In this document: positions 22,490 to 34,017 of the stretch, piece after piece
Position numbering within the stretch: position 1 is the first letter of the stretch
How the letters are laid out: the number at the start of each line of letters is the position of its first letter
DNA from: Takakia lepidozioides
Lineage: Eukaryota > Streptophyta > Takakiopsida > Takakiales > Takakiaceae
NCBI GenBank assembly: GCA_030704615.1
Contig: CM060732.1
Coordinates: 12,030,001 to 12,094,000 of the forward strand
DNA length: 64,000 nt
Reading direction: 5' to 3'
Translations under genes and position numbers: made by a program
Notes under the pieces: generated by a model
The model's input: the letters and a program-made list of their open reading frames with translations, nothing else
Databases searched by the model: none
Told to the model about the DNA's origin: nothing

Positions 22490-22549
22490 ACTGATTATTC
22501 CACACCCAGGGATTTGAACTCCTAATCACCTGGGTGCCACAATGCATTA
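22490..22549 (-). repeat. Possible tRNA-derived (SINE-like) fragment
   Basis: Read on the minus strand, the segment contains AGTTCAAATCCC, close to the tRNA T-loop/B-box GGTTCRANTCC, set between CCAGG and CCTGG arms. It directly abuts the MITE at 22550. No A-box or full cloverleaf was found, so a real tRNA gene is not claimed. Confidence 0.25.
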
Positions 22550-22812
22550 GGGTAACTGTACCTATCATTGCACAAACCCCTATTATCGCGCACCCCAGGT
22601 GCACAATGATAGGGGCAATAATACTTGGTTTTACGAAGATTATATAGGCTCGTTGTGCCCAACACTTCCATGCGATGTATTGGGTTTTGTAAATTTCGTA
22701 AATTGGGTTTGCCAACCTCCCCCTAGGTCCAAATTTTGTACCAGAATATGATCATATGAACAAGTTATGGCTTCTCAAAATCTTAAATGGGCAATGATAG
22801 CTACAGTTACCC
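22550..22812. mobile_element. 263-bp MITE with TA target-site duplication
   Basis: Terminal inverted repeats GGGTAACTGTACCTATCATT (22550 on) and the complement of AATGATAGCTACAGTTACCC (ending 22812) match at all but one position over 22 bp. TA dinucleotides flank both ends (22548-22549 and 22813-22814), as expected for Tc1/mariner-type insertion. The interior is AT-rich with a GGTGC-based inner palindrome and no coding capacity. Confidence 0.8.
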
Positions 22813-22814
22813 TA

Positions 22815-24419
22815 TATTATATTGTATTGTATTTATTTCTGAAAGAAAGGGGAAGAATTATATTACAGAATGATCACGTATTCAGGACACAAGATATTTA
22901 CAAATGGAGAATACCATACATTATTTTTGGAATATTTATGGAAAAAACGAATGTTTTTGCAGCAAAAGTTTTATCAAATTATTGATGTATTACTTAAATT
23001 AAACTCCATTCCGAGTCTTTCCGACAATGCTAGTGAAGATGGCAATTTTTTTAAATAGAAAAAACAAACATCGAGCCTACAAGTAGCTGCAACGGAACGG
23101 GTGGGGCCCACGAACGTGAACCCCACGACGACGGAAACCCCAAACTCACGACGTCGTCGGTGCGCACGTCGTCCGCGCGTGCGAAGCCAGCCCAAGCTTA
23201 TGCATGCGGGGAATTCGGCGTATACGCAGACAAGTACGCGTAGCTCGAAATAGTTGACAGGGATGAACGTCGTCCGTTCCATAATGACCAATCGTGGCCT
23301 TCTGGGCACACGTGGCGCTGCCCTAAATCTGGTGCCACCTTGGGCCCAATAATACGGCCAGGTAGTACCCCGGTGAGGGTATAACATATGCAAAAGATAG
23401 GTACCTACCGATGCCGTTGTCCGAAACGGGCATAAGCGGCGTTGAACTCAGGACCGCTTCTACTACTAAATTCAGCACAAAATACTTGCGGAGTACGGAT
23501 AATTAAATTGAAAAATTATAATTCTAATTTGGGAGGTTACAGATTACAGACCACCAAATATACAGAGGGAAATGGATGGATGAAGATGGATTTAACGGTA
23601 AGTATATTTACCGACAGTTACCGGTACGTAAACGGTAAGTGTGAGATTCTAGCGGCCGGCTATGGCGGCTGCTAATTCTCTCCCACATCCGATCTCCCCC
23701 GCACCAACCCACACTCTCTTCCATCTCAGCTTGCCTGCAGCTGTATAGACAGCGTGAGAGATGATGTAGACACCTCCCCCCATCTCTCCAGCTCTAGCTC
23801 TTCTAATCCGGCTTCTTGGGAGCTGCCAGACTTAAATCTCTCTCTTTTTTTCAAACTCTAGCGCGATCTCTCGTTGGCACAAGCTTTCATTAATCTCTTT
23901 CTAGACGGTTTAGGGACGGTTCCAGTGCCACAGTGGAATACAGAGGCTTCTTGGTCGTTCATGAATGTGGCTGAAGAATTATTTGCTCAGGAGTCGGAAG
24001 GAGTCTAAGAGCTTGAGGCTTTGAAGGGTGCCTAATGGAGGAGCTGCATTCGCAACGGGGGAGAGATTTTTGAAATAGAGGGGCCTGCCCTAATCTACAC
24101 CCACGTCACGGTGAGCGGGGGGATCGAGAAACCAACGGGTGGTAGACAAGGACTGCAGGTAACTGCTCAATGGTAAGCTGCATAAGAACTGACGACTGTG
24201 AGGTGCAGTGCACAAATAGAATCTAGCGGTACCTACCTTAGATAATTTACAGTCCAGAATTCGAGGACACCTGCAGAGGCATTTTCTCAAGTGAGCGCAC
24301 CACTTCCTTTGCATCTGAAAGCCGAACCTGCTGATACTTCGGCCATAAGCGTATTTCTCACTCATATACGCATTCGCCAGTTTCAGTGAGCCTGGGGAGC
24401 TCCAAAATTCGGAAGAGAA
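22815..24419. other. Intergenic region and 5' region upstream of the methyltransferase
   Basis: 22815-23060 is AT-rich. 23085-23400 is GC-rich with repeated CGACG/CGTCG motifs. 23590-23640 repeats ACGGTAAGT/TTACCG units. 23670-24100 has a pyrimidine-rich leader likely belonging to the transcript of the next gene. No gene was identified. Confidence 0.35.
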
Positions 24420-25904
24420 ATGGGCGAATCTCTTGCAACCAGTAGAATGGACATAAAGGAGCGGCACCGGAACAAGCTGGGGTCAGATTTCCTGTGCGAC
24501 GATGGGTTCAGGTCCAAATCAGAGAGGGCTGGGTCAATGTTGACGACCTGGAACCTGGTTTTGTTACTGGGTGTGGTGGGCACTAACATCCTTGCACTCT
24601 ACAGCCTCTCAGTTTCTAGGGAGCTCGATCGCAACTTCCATGCAGGGTCTTTGAAAGGGGCTGATCTTGTTCCAACCGTCTTTCTGGAGGAATTTGTAAA
24701 CATGAAGGAGAAACTCAAACTCACGCAGCGCCGTCTTATGGACACGAGTACCGCGCTGGAATCCGCCATGAAAGATCTGAAACAATCTCAGAGACAGTCA
24801 GAGAGCCTCAGAGAGCAAGCGCGAGAGGTAGTCTCCAAGAATGGACTGGGCTCCTCAACAATCGAGGTAGGGGCCAACGGGACTGCACTAGCATACTTTC
24901 CAGCCACGGATGGCCACCGTGTGAGCTCGGAGTTGCTCGAGTACACTGCTGTTCGCAAGCTCCCACTGGGTATGAACCCCGCCCTTGGATTGGACACTAT
25001 TGTTTCCTCGATTGGGCACATGTGTGCAAGACACCGCGACCTGCTGGACGAGTACATGACCTACGCAATTGGAGAGCTGTGTCCTGATGACTGGGAGCTT
25101 GCTCAAAGGCTGATGGTTCGTGGGTGTGAGCCTCTCCCTCGTCGCCGCTGCTTCTCAAGGGGTCCCCCAAACTACTCAAAGCCCTTGCCTTTCCCGGAGA
25201 GCCTGTGGACTGGACCCCCGGATGATACCATCCGCTGGACCTTCTACAGTTGTAAGAGCATTGGATGTCTTAACAGGCGCAATAAAGAGAGCAAGGTGTT
25301 TGTGGATTGTGCAGACTGCTTTGATCTGGATGGCCCCGAACGACACCGGTGGGTAATTCCAAGAGATCGGCATGATTTCATGAGGCTTGACGAGATTCTG
25401 GCATTGAAGGAGGGGACGATTCGAATCGGGTTGGACATTGGGGGAGGATCAGCATCATTTGCTGCTCGTATGCGGGAACACAATGTCACCATCCTTACCT
25501 CCACTCTGAATTTGAATGGGCCCTTCAATGAGTTTATTGCACTGCGCGGACTGCCTCCTCTCTTCCTCTCAATCGCTCAAAGGCTACCATTTTTCGACAA
25601 TACGCTGGACTTGGTGCATTCAATGCATGTTCTCAGCAATTGGATTCCACTAGAGACACTCGATTTCCTCCTCTATGACATTGATCGCGTGCTCCGGCCA
25701 GGTGGGATTCTGTGGCTTGACCACTTTTTCTGCACCGAGGCGCAGCTCGCTGATATCTTCATTCCCATGATCGAGAAACTTGGATTCAAGAAACTTCGGT
25801 GGGTTACTGGCCTCAAATCCGACAAGAGTGGCGTAAATCACCGCGAGGTTTATCTTTCCGCCCTCCTTGAAAAACCTATTAGAGAGATCAGATCCGATTC
25901 ATAG
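24420..25904 (+). CDS. Single-exon type II membrane SAM-dependent methyltransferase-like protein, 494 aa
   Basis: An intact frame from ATG 24420 to TAG 25904. A short basic cytosolic tail is followed by one membrane anchor (about residues 43-60, LVLLLGVVGTNILALYSL) and a coiled coil (about 85-130, rich in K/E/Q/L). The C-terminal domain carries the SAM-binding glycine motif LDIGGGSASFAARM near residue 340, then NLNGPFNEFIALRG, LPFFDNTLDLVHSMHVL and DRVLRPGGILWLDHFF, all standard class I methyltransferase landmarks. This architecture is that of a plant family annotated as SAM-dependent methyltransferase superfamily proteins, some placed in the Golgi. The substrate is not known from the sequence; a cell-wall role is inference only. 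The Cys pairs near residues 230-305 (CEPLPRRRC, CKSIGC, CADC) are conserved-looking. No introns. Confidence 0.88.
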   Translation: MGESLATSRMDIKERHRNKLGSDFLCDDGFRSKSERAGSMLTTWNLVLLLGVVGTNILALYSLSVSRELDRNFHAGSLKGADLVPTVFLEEFVNMKEKLKLTQRRLMDTSTALESAMKDLKQSQRQSESLREQAREVVSKNGLGSSTIEVGANGTALAYFPATDGHRVSSELLEYTAVRKLPLGMNPALGLDTIVSSIGHMCARHRDLLDEYMTYAIGELCPDDWELAQRLMVRGCEPLPRRRCFSRGPPNYSKPLPFPESLWTGPPDDTIRWTFYSCKSIGCLNRRNKESKVFVDCADCFDLDGPERHRWVIPRDRHDFMRLDEILALKEGTIRIGLDIGGGSASFAARMREHNVTILTSTLNLNGPFNEFIALRGLPPLFLSIAQRLPFFDNTLDLVHSMHVLSNWIPLETLDFLLYDIDRVLRPGGILWLDHFFCTEAQLADIFIPMIEKLGFKKLRWVTGLKSDKSGVNHREVYLSALLEKPIREIRSDS

Positions 25905-27288
25905 AATGCAGCTCTTAGCTTGGCAGTTTGTCCTACTTTCATGTCCCTTCTCATGGGGAATCCCCAGGGGACAGCGGGGCTCTTTTATACGCTGTGAATT
26001 GCGCCAGTGCCATCTGCCTTAAAGGTTTTTTTTCATAGATCTTGATGAAGAACTCTTTGGAAATAAGAAGGTTTCAGAAACTGTGATCCAGTCAGTAGTT
26101 CAGATTTGGTCAAAACCTGTAATTTGAGGTTCCTTGAATTTCACGCACTCACAACAATGCGTGCAGAGCATGGAGGGCTGCCTGTAGCAGCATCCAAGAC
26201 CTCGACATACTGAGAAAGTTCCCGTCTTCATTATAGCGTTGATGTAACAAACTAAAACATAAACACCTCTCATTGTGCAGTAGAACTGAAAGAGCTATCG
26301 AACATTGTAAACAATGATCATGTGGTGATTCTGATGAGGTGGTTATTGGCTGTAGAGCGTCAATCTTCATGACTGACTTAATCACCTCACTGTATATTGA
26401 AATTTTCTTGTCGAATGGATCGACAGCACTGAACGATGATCAAATAAAGTAAAGGTTTTGGAAAATCAGGGACTGCCTCAAAAAGGTCTTCCAGCTCAGA
26501 ACCAGGTCTTCCAGCCACTGATGGTTTTTATATCCGGCTCTCCATCACTGCAGCATAAGCACATGCTCTTATATGCCCTTGATGATCTTATGCTTATGTA
26601 CTAAGGTGGGCAGATGAGCACAATCGAACAGGCTTGAAGAATTCTCATAGTATCTTGGAGCCCTCAGCTTGGAGTTTACCCCATATCCCAGGAATTTCAC
26701 TTCATTAAACCTGCCAAAACGAGAAAACCCCCCGAATACTCCATTTCAAGCATCCACAATGGTTACAATCCAGAAACAGGTTGTATGCCGGTAAAGCAGA
26801 AGCCCTGCGTTGCAATCCTGCCATCCACCCAGCTACCAACTCATATACATCCTGCCACTTCCTGTAAGATTTCCCAATTTGGAAATCAGAAAAGTTTGTA
26901 CCCTAGTTCAGCAACCTCCGTCCCCACATTATCCAATCATCGCAAATTCGGAAAATTAAATATACCCAAGGGCAGCTACCCATATTTTTATCATTACATG
27001 CTGCTCCACTAACAATGTAATGTCGAACACTGCTAAATTACCATTCAGTTTCATATGAATTATGCTGCCACCGGTATTCTTTCATTTTTTTGGCCCCGCA
27101 GGGGAAAGGCAGAAATTTACTCAATAGAACCAAGAACCCTCTGAGGAAGAAAACAAGTAGGAGGCATGACATGCCCACTTTTAACCTACCAAGCCCCAAA
27201 TTGCAATTGCAAAAGAGATTGTTGGAGGCCCAACAGACAAGCCACCGGTTTTCTTTCCTTCCAGGGTACTGCAAAATAGATATTTCCC
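25905..27288. other. Intergenic interval downstream of the methyltransferase
   Basis: It holds the likely 3' UTR (to about 26050) and AT-rich sequence. Near 26485-26520 GGTCTTCCAG is repeated (twice within 30 bp). No gene supported. Confidence 0.35.
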
Positions 27289-27345
27289 AATAGCTCAGTT
27301 GGTAGAGCGCCGCCCTTGCATTTGGGTTGTTGCGCTTACATTTTA
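27289..27345 (+). pseudogene. Plastid trnA-UGC-like 5' exon fragment with intron start
   Basis: The sequence ATAGCTCAGTTGGTAGAGCG followed by CCGCCCTTGCATTTGGG and TTGTTGCGCTTAC matches the 5' exon of the intron-containing plastid tRNA-Ala(UGC) gene and the first bases of its group II intron, from memory of plastid genomes. The acceptor-stem start (GGGGAT) is altered to TTCCCA, and the 3' exon is not present nearby. Interpretation: a small nuclear insertion of plastid DNA. A mitochondrial origin is the alternative. Confidence 0.5.
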
Positions 27346-28392
27346 CAAGATGTCTGAAAATTCTGGAAAAGTAGGAATTATTTTGTCAGGTTTTGGAAGT
27401 GGAACTGCTTCACCTATAGGCTTAATTTTGTATAGGTGGAGATCAGCTCTTAACAATTTTGCACAGCTTAAGCCCAGATTGTACATAGTATATAGCAATA
27501 GAATCACCCTCCCGGAAACTTGACTGGCAGCCATTCCAATCCATTTACTTCTGCAGCCCAGAACCTTGCTCCTCTCCCCATAAGCTGGATCTCCCTGCCT
27601 GGCAAATAACAGTCATACTCAGGCTCCACTCCCCCTTCTACAGTCCACCACATTCTTGTTGGCCCCTTATGTTCCATTTCAGACAGACCTCCCACTACAC
27701 CCAAGATGTTCTCATCTGTCTCCCTCCTTTACAAGTAACACCTGCCTGTCCCTTGCCTGTGTCATCTCAGACAGACCCCCTACTAACCAAGATACGTCAG
27801 TCCACTCCTTCTCCTAGTCTGGCAGACCATTAATGCGAAAACCCACTCCAATCCAGAAATATAGAAATTTTTCAGACAATCTCTGCGCCGTAGGCCTCCG
27901 CCTCTCTCCCATAGGCATCTCACTCTCTCTCTCCCCTCTCATTACTGTAATCCCTCCACCTAAATATCAGACCTACCATCATCCTACACAATTATCTCAT
28001 ATGCCCAGCACTAAATAGACATACATTCCTCTCACTCACACCATGCAGCTTCAAACAAGTCTAAAAGTACTCAGTGGCATCCATCCGTATGGATTTAATG
28101 GTTAGTGGTAAATTACATAACATAACAGATGGTTAGCAAGTAAAGTCTTAGAAATCCTCACTTCAATGGAGAAGTTTGGTACCTCCCTCAGCTGGGTGGC
28201 ATGAACAAATAAAAGTCTGGCAATAGCCTAGTTTGTAGAGCTTGGAAATGTCTCTGTCCTGAAGTCCAGCTATCTATTTTCTCCTCCTAGCCTCTAGGTG
28301 CTTTACTTCAACAAGGGGACATGCTCCAATGGGTATTCACTCTGCATGAGAGTAACGAATGAGATGAATAATCTTGGCCTGACACGGGAGAA
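27346..28392. other. Intergenic interval downstream of the heptahelical gene
   Basis: Pyrimidine-rich, low-complexity plus strand (27560-27960) with repeated CTCCC/CAGACAGACC motifs. No gene supported. 28250-28392 probably includes the 3' UTR of the minus-strand gene. Confidence 0.3.
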
Positions 28393-31263
28393 TTAAGTGT
28401 CACAACCCTTAACATCACGCCACTTGAGGTAGAGCAAACCGGCTTGGTAGTGGGTGTAGGCACCCGCCACCACCAATACATGGAATAGCTGGTGACTGTT
28501 GCCTGCGATGTCAAACTTGCCAGGTTTCCACCGCTCGGGGATACGCGTGGCATATACCAGGGCACCCAACCCGTAAAATAGGCCCATGGCAATCTCTAGA
28601 AACAATGTCGTTAGTGCTACTGGCTCGTCCTGGTGCAGAAATAGCTTGTGCACACATGGCACCACCCCAGAAACACCCATCCCAAAGAACAAGGACGCGC
28701 GAAAGACTCGAAACTTCGCTGTTTGAAATACGGGTAGTAGTGACACCATGATGGTGACCACACCAATTGACGTGATGATGCCTAAGTACATATTCCGCAG
28801 CACTGGGTTGCACATGAAGCTGTAGTAAACCTGTCAAGTCCAGACATTCACCATGTTCAAGTGACCTGCTTTCACCTTACTACACTCTATATGTGTCAAC
28901 AGCCACAACCCCATATAACCCACCCAAAAGGGCAAAGGACAGCAAAATTACACACACTAGGACACAGAAACCACTGGTACAACGAACACAAGGGGGAAAG
29001 ATCAAGTACCGGTGGGTAGAATGAGGCTGCAATCAGCAAAGTAATCCCTGTATAATCCAGACGCAACAATAGATAGGCCCAACGCTCTGAGTGGCATGAC
29101 AATAGATGGCATGTGCTACTCGAAAACAGGCAGAACATTGCCCCGCCTAAAAATATGAAGAAGGGCCACCGTGTGATGGGCCTCATCAAATATGGTGTCA
29201 TCAAGTTGGCAACTTCATCCTTCATGGTTTGCTACACCCAACCAATGAAGAACCCCATTCTATATGAGGGAATCTCAGGCACACTCCATAACCGTGCAGA
29301 CTTTCAAGCTAAGTAGAAACTGAAAGATTGCACTCGATGTACATGACAATATACTAGTTAATTGCAGTTATCACCTATGAAAAACTCTGTCAACAGCTTG
29401 GGCACCTCATTTCATTGCTTTGTTGGAAGATTGCCTACTATATCTTACCCTACCCTGGCACCACTGGCTCTGGTGCCTTCAAAAATATCATGCTATTATT
29501 TCACAACTTGACAGACTCTTCTTGGTATGCACACAACTGGATGAATTGCAAACAGAGCACCACTTTCTTCTCTTGTCCTGCATGCAACAAGATCCACAGG
29601 AGATACTACAGTCTTTTTAGAGACTCCCATCCTTAGCAGAGGCCTTTGGCTTTGAAGATCTCAAGTGCCTCACGCCTACCTGCTTGAGGCCTTCGTCTTC
29701 TGGTGACACCTGATGTATGCTGAAGTACTAGTTCCTTCTACCCTGTCCCATGGACCTTCATGCCCCTCTGTGGACATAATATAGTTTCTTTCTTCTCTCT
29801 CTCTTTCTTTCTTTGTGTTCTAATACACTTCATTTGAAGGCCACTAGACGTCAACACAAAAGCTCCATTTTATCTTCAGAGTATGCTTGTTATCATGAAG
29901 CAAGAGAAACAGGTGTCAATGTGCAATCTATTTTCACACATCTTTTCAAAGTGACAGTTTACTCATAACGGAACTCACCAAGACACACAGCTCAGAGCGG
30001 TTAGTCGCTCCTGGCAGGCAATTGGAGAACATCTCAGGTAAATGCAAGTACGAGGGCAGAGTTGTCATAATCCCTGAGTGTAACTGTGCCATAGAGGGAA
30101 GTCCTACCACTGTGTAGATGGTCAATCCCAAGAACAGCAAGAACCCCACCAGATGCCTGCAACCCATCCTCAACATTCACCCTTCAGCAACTCTGGTTAT
30201 CCACACTTTTCATTGTTTACAAAATAGAATGAGGAGGATAGGGGCTCAAATGTCTCTCTGGGTCCTTCCAAAAGAGGGGCTGCCCCCTTGACTTTAATCA
30301 TAGTCAATCTAAATTCCCCTCATCCCTCCTTTCCTCTGGCTTTGGTAATCAGTATGAGAAGACAATGGCAGTTTTGTAAACCACAGAAAGCTGGAAGAGG
30401 TGATGAAAAGACATAGCGATGGGGTGAGCTGGGTCAACAAGGTCGATAAAATAGTGGACAGCACCACAGAATTAGAGTCGCCAGACCATGCATGATGAAG
30501 ATGACAAAAGCAAACTATTGCTTTTAGTAATTACGGCCATTTAAAGCTCCGATGGTGTCTAGCCAGCTCCCAGACTCATTACTCTTCCCCTAAGCATCCG
30601 GAGGTCTACATTCAATCCGGACAAACTAATTGAGACAAAATAGAGAGAGACGTGCAGTTTTCCCGTGCATACCCATGTACGATAAGGACCTCTGTTTGCA
30701 CATTTCACAAAGAGAAACCTAGGGGAGGGATACACAGATAGAGAGAAGAGCGACCCCATTTGGACCAAAATGTTCTCACTGTCAGGGAGCAGGGTTAATT
30801 CTCTCAAATTCCTGTCGATGTGAGGGTGATATTATGCTCCGTAACCCTGCCTGGATCCAAGGTCCAAATACCAGGGACCATGCGTGTTACGCACTCGTGA
30901 GACCACACAGCTCACTGAATGAGAATATCCCATGGAAATCCCATCAGGAACAAGAATGAAATGGTACTTTATAGAAATTTACGTCCAAATGTTGAGGGTT
31001 TCGTTGTGAATTTGGAAGATGGAGAGAAGGGCGTGCTTGAGCGGCCAGTCGGCCCTGTAGTGACGTAGGATAAACTCATTATCGCGCAGGTAATCTGGCA
31101 AGGCATTGAACTCCACAAGCTGGTACTTGACCTTGCTCCATAGCCTCTGCGCCCTGCTTCTCGGGCTCTCTGAAATTCCAGCGTCAACCTCATCCTCCAC
31201 TCTTCTTCGTCTCAATTCTGGCCTTCTCCCCTCCACCTCTGTTCCCTGACCACCTTCACTCAT
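28393..31263 (-). CDS. Heptahelical (HHP / AdipoR-PAQR-like) membrane protein, four exons, about 372 aa
   Basis: Minus-strand exons: 31263-30983, 30156-29979, 29231-29010 and 28830-28393 (TAA), all in phase. The ATG at 31263 begins MSEGGQG. A cytosolic acidic/arginine-rich N-terminus leads to LPDYLRDNEFILRHYR and IHNETLNIWT, the family signature just before helix 1. Then come HLVGFLLFLGLTIY, SSSTCHLLSCHSERW and LDYTGITLLIAASFYPPV. The end has NSHQLFHVLVVAGAYTHY. The His in TCHLLSCH and the HQLFH pair match the zinc-binding histidines of the adiponectin-receptor (PAQR) fold. Known: plant HHP proteins are linked to hormone and cold responses. Seven membrane helices fit. An unusually long loop follows helix 1 (SMAQLHSGIMTTLPSYLHLP), as in plant members. 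Introns are 0.2-0.8 kb and repeat-poor. Confidence 0.92.
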
Positions 31264-32349
31264 TTTCAAGCACTTCCTATATCCTTATCTATCTCCAGGC
31301 GCCAACACCACCCAAAGGATAACAAATTTTGCCTCTTCCCTCCCACAGAGATACCAGCCGCTATAATCTTCTACCTCTAATCTCCCTCAGGATTTACTCA
31401 GATCGTCTCTCTCTCCCTCCCTCCGGCTTCAACACTGAAATATCTGTCGAATCTGCCTACCAGGAAATTGCAACAACCAATCTTTCAGATCCCATCAAGT
31501 TCCTAACGACACGCCCAGCAATCCTCGGCCTGCGATCCTTCCACGTCAATCGTCAGGGCTGCTCCCAAGAATCACACTCGCTCTTGCGTGCAGTGACTCG
31601 CTCAGTCTCCACAATCAGGTGTCTGCGCCACGTCACCAAAAGCGGCACCAAACTAGTACACGTGGCGAAATTGCGAGGTATCCGCAGCGGAGAAGGCGAA
31701 ACCAACTGGGGGACGACGATCTGGCCTAACTTATGATTCCTGTTCACACGGCCGCTCTCTCAGCTTATTCATATGGAGTCGCGTGATGGCTCCTCCCTTG
31801 TAAATAGTGCGAGCATTTGCATTCATAATCAATGAGATATCCGTTCGCTGTGCCTGACAGACTTGCGGTTCTTTTCGAGCGGCCTACGTTTGAACTGTTG
31901 TTTTGTTGAGATGATTCTCCGAGCCTCCTCCGGCATTTTCTTTGGCCAGGTGCTAGTGAAGTAGCTATGGTCTGCAAAGCCTCCAAGCGGGGAGTTGGCT
32001 GTTTCTTGCTGGTGGCCACTCAAATCTTCCTGCACGATTTCAATTCAAGGGAGTGCTAGGACGAGGTCTTCGAATATATTGACGTTAAGCTTTGTAAGCG
32101 TTATGGCCCCTACTTTTTTTTATAAACTTGTTTTCTAATCTGAGTCAGACCATGTCGCTCATCATTCTGTAGTCATTTTTTCATCAAATTTCGTTTATTG
32201 TGCGACCACGTCATACCTAGTTGGGAAAATTACAAGTCTTACCTTGGTACAAGAGGATCAAAAGGTTCTTGGCACTCTTGCAACGAGGATCCAATAAACC
32301 ATCTAAGTTATATTTCTAAATAGTGTTTAAGGAAGAGGTGGCAAGGTTA
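31264..32349. other. Intergenic interval upstream of the heptahelical gene
   Basis: 31270-31460 probably contains its promoter and 5' UTR. Minus-strand open frames at 31765-32035 lack an ATG and any recognised domain. Nothing else supported. Confidence 0.3.
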
Positions 32350-32718
32350 GAGCATGCCCAGCTAGGCCCTCTATCTGGCGCGCTATCATCCAAATAGCGC
32401 GGCCGCCGAGATCGCGCGTCCCCAGCAGCACTTTCTGGAGCTTCAAAATGGTGACCCTCACCAAGTTTTGTCCCACTCCCGCGCTATCTACACGAGTTTT
32501 GGAGCGTGGCACTCTCGCATTCTCCCCCGCTATCTACCACTGGGCCTCACAGGTTTCGACGAGTGGGCAGGTGGCGGGGCCATTGCTCCCCTTGGGAAGG
32601 GTGCGTTGCTGCTGGGGCTCTTGCCAGTCGACGCGCTATCTAGGTTGCCTGCCTCACCATACGCCTTGCGAGCATAGTGATAGCGCGACAGTTTAGTGAG
32701 CCTCTGCTAGGCATGCTC
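32350..32718. mobile_element. PIF/Harbinger-like MITE, 369 bp
   Basis: The ends GAGCATGCCCAGC (32350 on) and GCTAGGCATGCTC (ending 32718) are inverted repeats with small differences. TTA precedes and TTG follows, an imperfect version of the TTA/TAA target duplication of PIF/Harbinger elements. The GC-rich interior contains five or more copies of GCGCTATC or its complement (near 32378, 32393, 32478, 32631, 32681). It lies about 0.5 kb from a Harbinger transposase remnant. Confidence 0.65.
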
Positions 32719-33191
32719 TTGTGCAATTTGTTGGCTCTCCTACCGAAGAGAAACTAGGTATGCATCATGCTGAAGTCAGCGGAGAAAATGTGGTGAAAGG
32801 ACCTTACACCATGAAGGGTCCACCTGGTGTATTGTGCTTTAGGTATGTCTCACCTCCCCCCTTATGTTTTGCCAAAGCAAGAGCTCTTTTAGGCTTGTGA
32901 TTTCTCTAGAGCCATGAGACATTTGCTGGTTTGGCTCTTATTATCAAATGGACCTACATCAATGTTCGTATGTTTCTTGAAATGTCCGATTTTATATTTA
33001 TATACAATTTGTCATCATTTTTTCTAAATAAGTTATCCACAAAAAAAATCTCCAAGGTGCCTGTCCCCTATTTATTTTCTTAAAAAACTGATGAAACATC
33101 TGAATTCATATTACAGATTTTGTTTTTGTTTTTGTTTTGGAAAAGGGGAAGAAGAAGATTTGGAATGATAGAGAATTTAGTCACGAGGCAT

Positions 33192-34017
33192 TTATCTATC
33201 AATGGAGACTCTATCGGCATCCATTTGTCTGTCAAACCTAACTTTATCTTGGTTACCATCATGAGGTTTGAAGTTGCGCATGCTAGGATAACCTCCATCA
33301 CCAAGTAGGTACGGTTGAATATGTCTATCACCAACAACGACGACATGCTCTTTAAGAATTGAGCATGATCGAAGTTGCGCATAAATAGGTGAAACTTGGA
33401 ATTGACCTCCATCAGCTCTCTCTCCTGGCAGAACAATAAACATTTGAAAATATCTTATCCATGTCACATATAGCTCGGAGGACCACGGAATTGGTGCTCT
33501 TCTTGGTACAATAATAGTCTGCCGGTACTGCAATTACTCTCTTGTTGGGTTTCTCATCCAAAATAATATGGGTGCCATCTATGGAACCACAAACATTGGG
33601 AAATCCGCAAGCATCTTCAAACCCTGCAATAATCCTGTGAAGTCGATCTCCATGAGGTATGGAGATATACTTTGCAAATAGTTTGTGTTCATCAATAAGT
33701 ACATTGACAACAAGGTCATATTTTCTGATTGTCGATGCTCCAACACCAAACCTATCAGCCATTTGGTTTGCACTTGTGCCATGGGCAAATCGATACAAGA
33801 CAAACCCAACAATTTTGCGAACCTTCAATGGTTGCCTTACAAACATGTGAGCAAATGACTTGATCCATGGTTCAAGCTCCGTTACCAAGAACATAAAACT
33901 TGCAAATGACATTCGATAAGCTTGAATGAATTTTCTATCCCTCATCTCGGAACTTGTATGCCATACCTCATCCTCCATAATGTCCAATGAGTGCATTGTC
34001 GAGGCTCTTTCTACCAA
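33192..34017 (-). pseudogene. PIF/Harbinger (HARBI1-like) transposase remnant
   Basis: Minus-strand frame 34017-33412 reads as a HARBI1-type protein: SFASFMFLVTELEPWI, GTSANQMADRFGVGASTIRKY (split helix-turn-helix-like), CGSIDGTHI (first catalytic Asp of DDE_Tnp_4), RAICDMDKIFSNV. A frameshift near 33430 moves the reading to the frame containing VVVGDRHIQPYLLGDGGYP (second Asp region). The third acidic block after it is degenerate and the frame stops near 33192. No start ATG with a full N-terminus and no MYB/SANT partner gene is visible. Inactive remnant; a source for the nearby MITE ends is possible but untested. Confidence 0.82.

Noticed and set aside
22490-22549. A functional tRNA gene
   Set aside because: Only a T-loop-like box is present; no A-box, anticodon arm or acceptor stem could be folded.
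33192-34017. An active Harbinger transposase with an intron at about 33430
   Set aside because: No convincing donor/acceptor pair repairs the frame, and the third catalytic block is degenerate.
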